Shown one piece after another: positions 8,044-15,562 of a DNA stretch of 64,000 nt. The notes under the pieces are model-generated. The model worked only from the letters and a program-made list of their open reading frames with translations. It ran no database searches and had not been told where the DNA came from. The stretch is taken from NCBI RefSeq assembly GCF_018760735.1, contig NZ_JAHHZN010000009.1:62001-126000 (forward strand). The letters run 5' to 3'. The DNA comes from Hymenobacter piscis (GTDB taxonomy: Bacteria; Bacteroidota; Bacteroidia; Cytophagales; Hymenobacteraceae). The translations under genes were made by a program, and so were the position numbers. How positions within the stretch are numbered: the first letter of the stretch is position 1; each line of letters starts with the position of its first letter.

Positions 8044-8362
8044 AGATTACGTTGATTTCTCACTGATTTCGCTGATGCAAACGGCGCGGGGCCGTCTGGG
8101 GCCAAAACAACCGCAAAGGTAAGGCGGCCGCAAGTAAGGGCCCGTCCGGCGTCGGTGCCGGCCAGGACAGGGTTTCCCCGGGACCTTTTGCCCGCAACCA
8201 GCGGCACTTTCGATGGGCCCGGCTCCTGCCCTTACCCTTCGCCTTGCCGGGCAGCCGGCGCCCGTCCCGGAAGAGAATCGGCTTCGTGAGGCAGGCCCCA
8301 GCCACCCCTACTTATCCCTGATTCTGTGCAGAATAGCGAAGAGAAGGAGTCCAAACTTTTTC
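8044..8362. other. Intergenic region between divergent thiL and tetR
   Basis: About 320 bp, GC-rich. A minus-strand -7 box (TACCTTTG on the complement, 8114-8121) probably drives thiL. The rest holds no credible gene: the minus-strand open frame at 8060-8305 has a low-complexity, basic translation and no homology signal. No riboswitch fold was recognised. Confidence 0.55.
8114..8121 (-). promoter_or_regulatory. Candidate -7 element for thiL
   Basis: The complement reads TACCTTTG, an exact TAnnTTTG match, about 70 nt upstream of the thiL start. No matching TTG was found at the expected -33 distance. Confidence 0.45.
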
Positions 8363-8393
8363 TTGCTAACGAACGTTAGCAATGGTATATTTG
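8363..8393 (+). promoter_or_regulatory. tetR promoter with embedded 20-bp palindromic operator
   Basis: TTG at 8363-8365 and TATATTTG at 8386-8393 are separated by 20 nt, the Bacteroidota -33/-7 layout. The palindrome TTGCTAAC-GAAC-GTTAGCAA (8363-8382, perfect 8-bp arms) starts at the -33 box and fills the spacer. A repressor bound there would block RNA polymerase. This fits TetR-family autoregulation. Confidence 0.85.
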
Positions 8394-8420
8394 ACCTGCT
8401 TTTCCCGCCCGCTCCTCCCC

Positions 8421-9008
8421 ATGGAACCCACCCTGCTTTCCCGCAAAGACCAGATCGACCACGTGGCTACGGCCCTGTTCCGCACCCGGGGCTTTGCGGC
8501 CACCAGCATGCGCGAGCTGGCCACGGCCCTGGGCATGGAAGCGGGCAGCATCTACTCCCACATCCGCAGCAAGGAGGAAATCCTGCACCGCATTTGCTTC
8601 CGGCTTGCCGACCGCTTCTTTGCGGCTTTCGAAGACGCTGCAAAGAACGATACGCTGCCCGTGGCCGACCGCCTGCGCCGTGCCATAGAAAGCCACGTGC
8701 AGGTGCTCACGGAGGATGTGGCCGCTTCAGCCGTGTTTTTGCACGAGTGGCGCCACCTTTCCGAGCCGGCCCGCACCGAGTTTCTGGCCCTGCGGGAGCG
8801 GTACGAAGCGGGGTTCCGCCAGCTGCTCGGCAGCGGGGCCGCCGCCGGCACGCTGTATGCTCCCGACCCTGCTTTTGCGGCCCTTACCCTGCTGGCCTCC
8901 CTTAACTGGCTGCCCGCGTGGTACTCGCCTGAGGGCAAGCTGGCCCCGCCCGACATTGCCCACCGCCTCGCCAATCAGCTCCTGTTTGGGCTGGAAGTGC
9001 GGGCTTAG
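8421..9008 (+). CDS. TetR/AcrR-family regulator, probable PaaR-like repressor of the paa genes
   Basis: 195 aa. The N-terminal helix-turn-helix (about residues 8-54) shows the TetR pattern: ATALFRTRGFAATSMRELA, ALGMEAGSIYSHIRSKEEIL. The C-terminal part is an all-helical ligand and dimer domain. I chose ATG 8421 because the upstream in-frame ATG 8382 lies inside the promoter, overlapping the operator and the -7 box. The gene directly precedes paaA in the same direction. By analogy with PaaR repressors its ligand may be phenylacetyl-CoA (inference). A 10-bp half match of its operator occurs ahead of paaA at 9041-9050. Confidence 0.85.
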   Translation: MEPTLLSRKDQIDHVATALFRTRGFAATSMRELATALGMEAGSIYSHIRSKEEILHRICFRLADRFFAAFEDAAKNDTLPVADRLRRAIESHVQVLTEDVAASAVFLHEWRHLSEPARTEFLALRERYEAGFRQLLGSGAAAGTLYAPDPAFAALTLLASLNWLPAWYSPEGKLAPPDIAHRLANQLLFGLEVRA

Positions 9009-9123
9009 TATTGAGTAGTTGGTAGTGAGTAGTTAGATGGCGTTCGTTAGAACCCATTTTCAATTTCTACTCTTAATCTACGTTTCAAAGTCTCAATACT
9101 TCATACCAATTACTCAGTACTAA
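9005..9123. repeat. Imperfect inverted repeat spanning the tetR-paaA gap
   Basis: Left arm 9005-9037 overlaps the TAG stop of tetR; its reverse complement with several mismatches is 9091-9123, ending 17 nt before paaA. The arms are made of repeated TAGT and GAGTA words. The loop carries the operator half-site (9041-9050) and a near-consensus -7 box (9079-9086). Confidence 0.7.
9041..9086 (+). promoter_or_regulatory. Candidate paaA promoter with TetR half-operator
   Basis: CGTTCGTTAG (9041-9050) is identical to 10 consecutive bases of the complement of the tetR operator. TACGTTTC (9079-9086) differs from TAnnTTTG by one base. The half-site lies about 28 bp upstream of the -7 box, near the -33 position. 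The full palindrome is not kept. Confidence 0.45.
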
Positions 9124-9140
9124 CTCAAAACCCCACCACC

Positions 9141-10130
9141 ATGTACGGCTCCGCTTCCACCCACGATATACCCGCCAAAGCCACCACCGGCCTCGAGAAC
9201 GAAGACCCCATCCTGCTGGCCGAATTTGAGGCCCGCATTGCCCGGGGCGAAAAAATCGAGCCCACCGACTGGATGCCCCAGCTCTACCGCAAGCAGCTCA
9301 CGCGCATGATTGAGCAGCACGCCCACTCCGAAATCATCGGCTCCCTGCCCGAGGGCACCTGGATTACGCGCGCCCCCGGCTTCCGCCGCAAAATGGCCCA
9401 GATGGCCAAGGTGCAGGATGAAGTGGGCCATGCCCAGCTGCTGTACTCGGCTGCCGAAACCCTGGGCAAAACCCGGGAGCAGATGCTCTCGGACCTAGTG
9501 AACGGCAAGAGCAAGTACAGCAACGTGTTCAATTACCCCACTCCCACCTGGGCCGACTCGAACGTAATTTCCTGGCTGATTGACGCGGGCGCCATCGTCA
9601 ACCAGATGGCCAATGCCAAGGGCAGCTACGGCCCCTACTGCCGGGCCCTGGACCGGATCTGCGCCGAGGAGGCCTTCCACCTCAAATACGGCCACGACGC
9701 CGTGGTGCATATGGCTACCGGCACGCCTGTTCAGCGCAAGATGATGCAGGAAGCCCTCAACCGCTGGTGGCCCGCCATCATGACCTTCTTCGGTCCTTCC
9801 GACAAGATGAGCGTGCACACCGAAATCCTGATGCGCTGGAAGGTGAAGATGGCCACCAACGACGCCTGCCGCCAGCAGTTCCTGGATATGTACGTGCCCA
9901 AAATCTGGGAAATCGGCCTGACGTTGCCCGATGCCAACCTGCGCAAGAACGAAGACGGTGTGTGGGAATTCACGGAGCCCGACTGGGAAGATTTCAAGCG
10001 CGTGATTAACGGCGACGGCCCCTGCAACGCCGAGCGCATTGCCGTACGCCGCGCGGCCGAGGAAAACGGTGCCTGGGTGCGCCGCGCCCTGCTGCAGCCC
10101 CAGGCCCGCTACGTCCGCCCGCTGGCGTAA
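9141..10130 (+). CDS. paaA: 1,2-phenylacetyl-CoA epoxidase, catalytic subunit PaaA
   Basis: 329 aa. This is the di-iron oxygenase subunit of the PaaABC(D)E complex, which epoxidises the ring of phenylacetyl-CoA. Seen: ferritin-like helices with two EXXH iron motifs, [10 protein letters not shown] (E94, H97) and [12 protein letters not shown], and typical family words such as [18 protein letters not shown] and [10 protein letters not shown]. Length agrees with family members (about 310-330). It is the first gene of paaA-paaB-paaC-(membrane gene)-paaD. Start ATG 9141 is the only good candidate near the promoter region. Confidence 0.96.
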   Translation: MYGSASTHDIPAKATTGLENEDPILLAEFEARIARGEKIEPTDWMPQLYRKQLTRMIEQHAHSEIIGSLPEGTWITRAPGFRRKMAQMAKVQDEVGHAQLLYSAAETLGKTREQMLSDLVNGKSKYSNVFNYPTPTWADSNVISWLIDAGAIVNQMANAKGSYGPYCRALDRICAEEAFHLKYGHDAVVHMATGTPVQRKMMQEALNRWWPAIMTFFGPSDKMSVHTEILMRWKVKMATNDACRQQFLDMYVPKIWEIGLTLPDANLRKNEDGVWEFTEPDWEDFKRVINGDGPCNAERIAVRRAAEENGAWVRRALLQPQARYVRPLA

Positions 10131-10133
10131 TTT

Positions 10134-10228
10134 CTAATGTGTTGAATGTGGGAAATGTGTTGAATGTGCCGAGGGTGTACTCAACTCATTTTCCACACTC
10201 TGCACATTTTCCACATTCTGCACATTAG
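10134..10228. repeat. Imperfect inverted repeat of 9-mers between paaA and paaB
   Basis: Left arm 10134-10170 is built of AATGTGnnn units; right arm 10193-10228 is its reverse complement with a few two-base differences. CTAATGTG and CACATTAG form the perfect ends. It begins 4 nt after the paaA stop and ends 6 nt before the paaB start, so it fills the gap. It would fold into a long hairpin inside the operon mRNA. Confidence 0.8.
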
Positions 10229-10233
10229 CCAAA

Positions 10234-10860
10234 ATGCTTTCCTCCTTCGATCCGCGCATCAACCGGTTGGGCCTGCCCGAATCGGCCCCGCCCCCGCCCG
10301 ATAAGGCGGCCCTGGACCAGTTCCCGACTTACGAAGTGTTCCACCAGCGCAAAGAAAACGCGGCCTACGCCTACGTGGGGCCGGTGCACGCGCCCGAGGC
10401 CGACGTTGCCTTCCTCTTTGCCAAGGAGCAGTTCAGCCGGCGCTTTCCGTGCACCGGTCTGTGGGTGGTGCCCACCAGCGCCATTCAGGTAACCGGGTAC
10501 GTCGGCGACCAGGAATCGGTGTACGACCAGTTGCCGCTGCTGCCGGCCGATGCGCTGCCCGCCGCTGCTGCCGCAACGGATGAAGCCTACGATATCTTTC
10601 ACCTAAAAAAGCGCGGCAAGGCGCACGCCCACGTGGGTCAGGTGCGCGCCGCCTCGCCCGAAGCCGCCTTGCAGCAGGCCAAAGCTGCCTTCGGCGACCA
10701 GCGCCCGGTCGTGAACGTGTGGGTGATTTGCAGCGCCGATGTGCTGCGCTCCGACGACGACGACCGGGACATGTGGACGACCACCCCCGACAAGAAGTAC
10801 CGCGAGGCCATTGCCTACAAAGTGCAGGACCGCATCGACCGGTTCAAGCAGGAAGGCTGA
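10234..10860 (+). CDS. paaB: 1,2-phenylacetyl-CoA epoxidase subunit PaaB, tandem-duplicated form
   Basis: 208 aa, about twice the roughly 95 aa of the enterobacterial subunit. Two PaaB-like units are visible. Residues about 28-95 contain YEVFHQRKENAAYAYVGPVH, then FAKEQFSRR and LWVVPTSAI. Residues about 120-185 contain YDIFHLKKRGKAHAHVGQV, then AKAAF and VWVICSADVL. PaaB is a structural bridge in the epoxidase complex, so one chain could take two subunit positions (inference). The C-terminus is acidic, then basic (RSDDDDRDMWTTTPDKKY). It lies 103 nt after paaA and 95 nt before paaC; both gaps contain inverted repeats. Confidence 0.9.
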   Translation: MLSSFDPRINRLGLPESAPPPPDKAALDQFPTYEVFHQRKENAAYAYVGPVHAPEADVAFLFAKEQFSRRFPCTGLWVVPTSAIQVTGYVGDQESVYDQLPLLPADALPAAAAATDEAYDIFHLKKRGKAHAHVGQVRAASPEAALQQAKAAFGDQRPVVNVWVICSADVLRSDDDDRDMWTTTPDKKYREAIAYKVQDRIDRFKQEG

Positions 10861-10867
10861 TTTTTTT

Positions 10868-10950
10868 AATGTGACTGAATATGGAAATGTGGGTGAATGT
10901 GCACCGGGCATTTTCACATTCACCCACATTTCGCCCATTTCCCACATCAC
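10868..10950. repeat. Inverted repeat between paaB and paaC
   Basis: GAAATGTGGGTGAATGTG (10884-10901) and its exact reverse complement (10915-10932) form an 18-bp perfect stem around a 13-nt loop. More AATGTG-like words lie outside it. It is the same design, with related words, as the element between paaA and paaB. Confidence 0.85.
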
Positions 10951-10955
10951 AATCG

Positions 10956-11705
10956 ATGAACCCCACCCTCGACCTTCTTTACCGCCTCGCCGACGACCAG
11001 CTGATTCTGGGCCACCGCAACTCCGAATGGAACGGACTGGGTCCGATTCTGGAGGAAGACATTGCCTTTTCGAGCATGGCCCAGGACAAGCTCGGCCACG
11101 CCCTGCAGCTCTACACCCTGCTCCACGAGCTGGGCGAGGCGGAGCCCGACACCGTGGCTTTCACCCGCAACGCCCCTCAGTTTCACTGCTGCCAGCTCAC
11201 GGAACTGCCCATCGGCGAGTACGACTTCAGCCTGATCCGCCACTTCCTCTTCGACCACGCCGAGCTGCTGCGCTTCGAGGCCCTGGCTGGCAGCTCCTAC
11301 GAGCCCCTGGCCCAGGTGGCGCGCAAGGTGAAGGGCGAGCTCAAATACCACGTGCTGCACGCCAACACCTGGGTCAAGCGCCTGGGCTCGGCCACCGAGG
11401 AAGCCATCGGGCGGATGCAGGCGGCGCTGGAGTTCACCCTGCCCTACGCCCTGGGCATTTTCGAAACCACGGACGCCGAGCCCGACATTATCCGCAGCGG
11501 CCTGTTCATTGGCGAAGCCGAGTTGCAGGCGCGCTGGGAAGCCAGCATTGGCAAGGTACTGGCCCAAACCGCCCTCACGCTGCCCGATCTGCGCACCCTC
11601 ACGCCCGTCGGCGGCGGCCGCCGCGGCCAGCATACCGAGTACCTGCAGCCCCTGCTGGACGAAATGGCCGAAGTATTCCGCCTCGACCCCACCGCTGACT
11701 GGTAA
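10956..11705 (+). CDS. paaC: 1,2-phenylacetyl-CoA epoxidase subunit PaaC
   Basis: 249 aa. This is the ferritin-like partner of PaaA, structural and lacking the complete di-iron site. Seen: LADDQLILGHRNSEWNGLGP and EEDIAFSSMAQDKLGHALQL, both family landmarks, then helices through the C-terminus. I chose ATG 10956 (MNPTLDLLYRLADD) over the upstream in-frame ATG 10881, because the latter would encode the inverted-repeat hairpin. Only 6 nt separate it from the next gene. Confidence 0.93.
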   Translation: MNPTLDLLYRLADDQLILGHRNSEWNGLGPILEEDIAFSSMAQDKLGHALQLYTLLHELGEAEPDTVAFTRNAPQFHCCQLTELPIGEYDFSLIRHFLFDHAELLRFEALAGSSYEPLAQVARKVKGELKYHVLHANTWVKRLGSATEEAIGRMQAALEFTLPYALGIFETTDAEPDIIRSGLFIGEAELQARWEASIGKVLAQTALTLPDLRTLTPVGGGRRGQHTEYLQPLLDEMAEVFRLDPTADW

Positions 11706-11711
11706 GGCTAG

Positions 11712-12191
11712 ATGAAATTATTGGATTACGCTAGAACGGCCACGCTGGTGAGTCGGCACCCGCCCCACGAAATTGCGCGCCGCCTGACCGTGGAAACTGC
11801 TCCTACCAAGTGGTATGATATCTTCACTATGCAGCAATTCGTAGGCGATGTTTATGCGGAGAGTGGCTTCCGTATTCAACAGACCGGCCGCAGTCAACTT
11901 CGCATTCAGGGTAGCATAAGGCCGCTGGATTTCGGGGGTAGTCAGATTGATTTGACGTTTGAGAATAGGACTTCTAATAAAGTGTCCCGAGCTGTTCTGC
12001 TTCTCATCGTCAGCGTTTTTCTGCTGACAGCCTGCATTTTTATCTGGCGCGAGGGTTTTTCCTTTACACATCTGTACTTTGTCTTGATTCCGCTTTTGAT
12101 GGTGATTTTGATAAATCTAGGGCCTAACATGGAGTACGACCTTAGTCTGATGAGGCTTCGTGAGTTGCTCAATGCAAAAAATGCCGAATAA
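11712..12191 (+). CDS. Hypothetical membrane protein inserted in the paa operon
   Basis: 159 aa, not a Paa family. Residues 1-90 are soluble and beta-rich. Two hydrophobic segments follow (about 92-112, AVLLLIVSVFLLTACIFIW, and about 118-138), then a short charged tail. It would be an inner-membrane protein with a sizeable N-terminal domain. The DNA is more AT-rich than paaC and paaD (TTTTTATCTGG, AATAAAGTG), suggesting separate origin. It starts 6 nt after paaC, so it is probably co-transcribed. A role in phenylacetate uptake or regulation cannot be shown from sequence. Confidence 0.65.
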   Translation: MKLLDYARTATLVSRHPPHEIARRLTVETAPTKWYDIFTMQQFVGDVYAESGFRIQQTGRSQLRIQGSIRPLDFGGSQIDLTFENRTSNKVSRAVLLLIVSVFLLTACIFIWREGFSFTHLYFVLIPLLMVILINLGPNMEYDLSLMRLRELLNAKNAE

Positions 12192-12314
12192 AACGGGTTG
12201 ACCAGTTAGGTAGCGGCGGAATCAATTGTAGGTAACGGGGTAAGTCTTTGGCTGAAACCTGTTCCTCGCTGACCTATTCACAAAGCCCTGTCACCCCTCA
12301 ACCCCACCCCACCC

Positions 12315-12803
12315 ATGCCCACCACCGAAGCGCAAATTCTCGACTGGCTGCAAGCCGTGACGGACCCCGAGATTCCGACGATTTCGCTCGTGGATCTGGG
12401 GGTGATTCGGGAGGTGCGGGTGGAGGACGACGGGGGCGTGCACGTGCGTCTGACGCCTACCTTCGCCGGCTGCCCGGCCATGGACTACATGCGCCGCGAC
12501 GTGGAAACGACCCTGCTGGCCCATGGCATCCCGCGCGTCACCACCGAAATCAGCCTGCGTGACCCCTGGACCTCGGATATGGTCACGGACCGGGGCCGGG
12601 AGGGGTTGCGCCGGCACGGGCTGGCCACCCCGCCCAAGCTCAACGGCGGCCTGCTCGACCTCGATATTCTGGAGTACGCCGAGTGCCCGCGCTGCCACAC
12701 CACCAACACGGAGCTGCGCACGCCCTTCGGGGCCACGCTCTGCCGGGCCGTGCACTACTGCCACGACTGCCGCCAGCTTTTCGAGCAGTTTAAACCTATT
12801 TGA
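12315..12803 (+). CDS. paaD: 1,2-phenylacetyl-CoA epoxidase subunit PaaD (MIP18/SufT-like)
   Basis: 162 aa. The N-terminal MIP18/DUF59 domain shows VTDPEIPTISLVDLGVIREV and PTFAGCPAMDYM; such domains take part in iron or Fe-S maturation, and PaaD is thought to help mature the epoxidase. The C-terminal zinc-ribbon has CPRC and CHDC with a further Cys between. The order fits the family (about 165 aa). PaaE, the reductase subunit, is not in the window. Confidence 0.93.
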   Translation: MPTTEAQILDWLQAVTDPEIPTISLVDLGVIREVRVEDDGGVHVRLTPTFAGCPAMDYMRRDVETTLLAHGIPRVTTEISLRDPWTSDMVTDRGREGLRRHGLATPPKLNGGLLDLDILEYAECPRCHTTNTELRTPFGATLCRAVHYCHDCRQLFEQFKPI

Positions 12804-12922
12804 CGGGTTGGGCGGCCCGGTTGTGGCCGGTTAACCAGCGCTGATTTTTTTTCAGGCAGAACCGATTGATTTTCGGGTGGTTTTCGTTGGGCTGCTACAC
12901 GTTTTTTTTCGCCTGCCTGTCT

Positions 12923-13510
12923 ATGAAGCGCTTTACCTCGCTGCTGCTGCTACTCACGGCCCTGCTTTCGGCCAGCTGTAACCGGACTCCCAAACCTCTC
13001 GATCCGGCTTCGGCAGAAGCGGTAAGGGTGCAGCTCAACATTCTGCGCGATACCGTGGCGGCCAGTTGGAGCGAAATGCTGGCCTCCGACGACGCCAAAC
13101 TGCGCGATACCCGCCAGTTGCTGCGTGAACTCACCGCCCAACCCGGCCCCGACCGCGCCCAACTGGCTCAGCTCCAATACGCCAACGACCGGCTGCCCGG
13201 GCGCCGCTACAACCAGCTGACCATGGCCGAGTCGGCCCGCATTGATGCCTATGATGCGGCTCAGGATTCCTTATTACAGGTGGTGTACCGCCTAGCGCTG
13301 CCGGCCGACCGGGAGCCCAGCCCCATGGTGAAGGAGCTGACTGCCCGGATTCAGGCTGCCGACGCCGACCTGATTGCCTACCGCGTCCACTACGATCAGG
13401 CTGTCACCCGCTTCAACGATTACCTGGTGGAGCACGCTTCGGAGCTGCAGCAGCTTGGTGGCGCTTACGCTACACTAGAACCCCTGCCCCGGTTTACTAT
13501 CGGGAAATAA
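12923..13510 (+). CDS. Hypothetical lipoprotein
   Basis: 195 aa. Type II signal peptide MKRFTSLLLLLTALLSASC with lipobox LSAS-C at residue 19. ATG 12923 is chosen over an earlier in-frame ATG (12866) because it gives a clean signal. The mature part is almost all helical and charged (two long helices, coiled-coil-like). No domain recognised. Probably anchored to the outer or inner membrane facing the periplasm. It converges on the gene at 13528 with only 17 nt between the stops. Confidence 0.7.
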   Translation: MKRFTSLLLLLTALLSASCNRTPKPLDPASAEAVRVQLNILRDTVAASWSEMLASDDAKLRDTRQLLRELTAQPGPDRAQLAQLQYANDRLPGRRYNQLTMAESARIDAYDAAQDSLLQVVYRLALPADREPSPMVKELTARIQAADADLIAYRVHYDQAVTRFNDYLVEHASELQQLGGAYATLEPLPRFTIGK

Positions 13511-13527
13511 CAATCAACGTTCCAGCC

Positions 13528-15057
13528 TTATTTCCAGTCGGGCCGGGTCGCATTCTGGAACAGCCGCACACGGTTGCGTCCATCTAGGTCCATCACCCAA
13601 ACCTCCGGCACCGACTGGGCTACGTTGTTGACCTGCACAAAAATAATCCGGGCCCCATCCGGGGCGTAGCGGGGCAGCACATCGTTAAAGCCCAGTGGCT
13701 TGCCCGAGGTGGACGTACCGCTTACTCCGGCTGACACATCGGTTACACCAGTACCATCCAGATTCTGCGTGAACACGTGCGCGTTGAGCTGGCGGCCGGT
13801 TCCATCCTCGAAACCGTCCAGGTCGCGGGTATAGAGCAGGCGGCGACCATCCACGCTGAAAGAAGGTGAATCGAGCCGGCCGGGCTGGTTGCGGACGGCC
13901 AGCGTCAGGTTGGTGCCATCGGCATTGAGCAGGTAGATTTCCGCGTCGTAGACGTTCACGCCTACCGTTTGCACCGCAATGCGGTTACCGAGCGCCGTCC
14001 AGTCGCACTCCCGGAAATGGCGGTTGGCGGGGGCCGTGGCCAGCAGCGTCAGCCCGGTTCCGTCGCGGTTAATGCGGTAGAGCTTGTTGTAGCTGCTGTA
14101 AATCAGCTGGGACCCATCGGGCGACCACCGGTAGCCGATGCCCTGGTTGAAATAACCATCCACCGGCTGCAACGTTACCTGCCGGCTGTCCGAACCGTCA
14201 CGGTTCATCGTGTAGAGCTGAAACTGCCCGGTTGCGTTGGAAGTATACGCCACCCGGTCGCGGTTGGGGCTGAGCTGAGGGGCCGTTTCGATGAACGGAG
14301 AGGACGTGAGCCGGAGCAGATTGGCGCCGGTTTCATCGGAGGAATAAATATCGGTATTGCCATTCTCAGTGCGGGCAAACAGGTAGCGGTTGTCCGGCTG
14401 GCTTTTGGTCTGGAAGCTCCAGACCTCACCCCGCACGGTTTCGCCGGCCTTGTCGCGCACCGTTACCTGCCAGAAATAGGTGGTATTGTATTTCAGGTTC
14501 GTGACGGTCACCATCGTGTCGCGGGAGTTGCTCAACAGTTGGCGACGGTCGGTAGAGTTGCTTTCGTAGAGCAGCACATCGTTACGGAGCGTGTCGCTTT
14601 TGCCATCGGGGTCGCTGACGCGCCACGTCAGCGTGAGGCTGGCATTTTGGTCGGAGGCTTTGTCGGCAGGGCTGGGGCTGGCGGGCCCGTTGGGCCGGCG
14701 ATTGGTACCCACCGCTTCTTCCAGCAGGATGCGCACCTCCGTCGTAGCATCCAGATTTACCTGCACGTTCACGGTTTCCTGCTTGTAATCCGTCTTCTTG
14801 ACGCTCAGTGCATACTTCCCCACTGCCAGATTGGAGATATCGAATTTACCCTGGGCATCGGTGGTATAGGAGGAAGTAGCCGGGTTGGTGGTAATGACCA
14901 CGTTGGCTAAGGGTTGATTGTCCTGACTATCGAGCACCACGCCCGAGAGGCTTCCGTTTTGAGCCGGTTCAATTGTCGTATCCTCACATCCCAACAGGGC
15001 TTGCACGCATAGTACAACCATCAGCAGCCGGGCTGCCAGGCGCAGATAAGATAACAT
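13528..15057 (-). CDS. Lipoprotein with carboxypeptidase-regulatory-like, FN3 and PD40/TolB-type propeller domains
   Basis: 509 aa from ATG 15057; the longer frame (15084) adds only nine residues ahead of the signal peptide. Lipobox at LCVQALLGC. Then come a carboxypeptidase-regulatory-like domain (about 30-110: GSLSGVVLDSQDNQPLANVVI), an FN3-like domain (about 120-220: YFWQVTVRDKAGETV), and a C-terminal TolB-like beta-propeller with repeated DGSDSRQVT, SPDGSQLIYSS and DGTGLTLLA words (PD40 repeats). It would sit in the outer membrane. It is the last gene on the strand of the curli cluster, 66 nt after csgH, so it may be an accessory factor (inference). Confidence 0.8.
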   Translation of the reverse strand: MLSYLRLAARLLMVVLCVQALLGCEDTTIEPAQNGSLSGVVLDSQDNQPLANVVITTNPATSSYTTDAQGKFDISNLAVGKYALSVKKTDYKQETVNVQVNLDATTEVRILLEEAVGTNRRPNGPASPSPADKASDQNASLTLTWRVSDPDGKSDTLRNDVLLYESNSTDRRQLLSNSRDTMVTVTNLKYNTTYFWQVTVRDKAGETVRGEVWSFQTKSQPDNRYLFARTENGNTDIYSSDETGANLLRLTSSPFIETAPQLSPNRDRVAYTSNATGQFQLYTMNRDGSDSRQVTLQPVDGYFNQGIGYRWSPDGSQLIYSSYNKLYRINRDGTGLTLLATAPANRHFRECDWTALGNRIAVQTVGVNVYDAEIYLLNADGTNLTLAVRNQPGRLDSPSFSVDGRRLLYTRDLDGFEDGTGRQLNAHVFTQNLDGTGVTDVSAGVSGTSTSGKPLGFNDVLPRYAPDGARIIFVQVNNVAQSVPEVWVMDLDGRNRVRLFQNATRPDWK

Positions 15058-15123
15058 CAGAGGGGGAAAACGGGTGGGAAACAAGCGGGAGAAAGAGCGG
15101 AAGAGGTGGGTAAAACCAGTGAA

Positions 15124-15486
15124 TCAGAGCCGGACGAGAGAATCCTGGGCCAGCAGGCGGTTATCGGCCCCAAACAGGCGCAGATGCACCCGGTACTGAT
15201 CGGCCTCGCCCACGTTCAGGGTACTTTGCGAAAGCACCCCACTCTCCCGGGCCCCAATCGTGAGGTATCCCGATTGTGCATTGTGGCTGGTACCGGCCGC
15301 GCCGCGCCGGTCGGTCACCATTTCGTAGCGGACTTCCAGCGTTTGGTCGGATGTATTATGGCAGCGGCCTACCAGCGTCAGGAGCGCCCCTTCGCGCCGG
15401 GCATCCAGGTGTACCTGGCAAGGGCTGGGCGACTGCGGCCATATTCCGCCCAGCGGGGCGAGCAACAAATATAAAAAGGGGTTCAT
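15124..15486 (-). CDS. csgH: CsgH-like curli chaperone
   Basis: 120 aa. Signal-like N-terminus (MNPFLYLLLAPLGGIWPQ), then a small beta-sandwich with PCQVHLDARREGALLTLVGRC (a possible disulphide), YEMVTDRRG.AGTSHNAQSG, and LSQSTLNVG. The pattern fits the CsgH-like domain, a periplasmic inhibitor of premature curlin polymerisation described in alphaproteobacteria and found in curli loci of other phyla. Position between the curlin-like gene and the end of the cluster supports this. A hairpin at 15516-15555 precedes it, so it may be expressed at a level different from the curlin genes. Confidence 0.75.
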   Translation of the reverse strand: MNPFLYLLLAPLGGIWPQSPSPCQVHLDARREGALLTLVGRCHNTSDQTLEVRYEMVTDRRGAAGTSHNAQSGYLTIGARESGVLSQSTLNVGEADQYRVHLRLFGADNRLLAQDSLVRL

Positions 15487-15515
15487 ACGACTGGCTTTTA
15501 GCGAATTGGCAAAAC

Positions 15516-15555
15516 CTTACGAAGCACTCCGGGCAAACCCGGAATGCTTCGTAAG
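15516..15555 (-). terminator. Hairpin between the minor curlin and csgH
   Basis: CTTACGAAGCACTCCGGG and CCCGGAATGCTTCGTAAG pair with one mismatch around a 4-nt loop; the minus-strand transcript then reads GTTTTGCC. It probably ends or attenuates transcription after the curlin-like gene. Confidence 0.7.
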
Positions 15556-15562
15556 AGGATAT

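Noticed and set aside
8060-8305. 81-aa open frame between thiL and tetR
   Set aside because: Basic low-complexity translation without conservation signs; the region is better explained as divergent promoter DNA.
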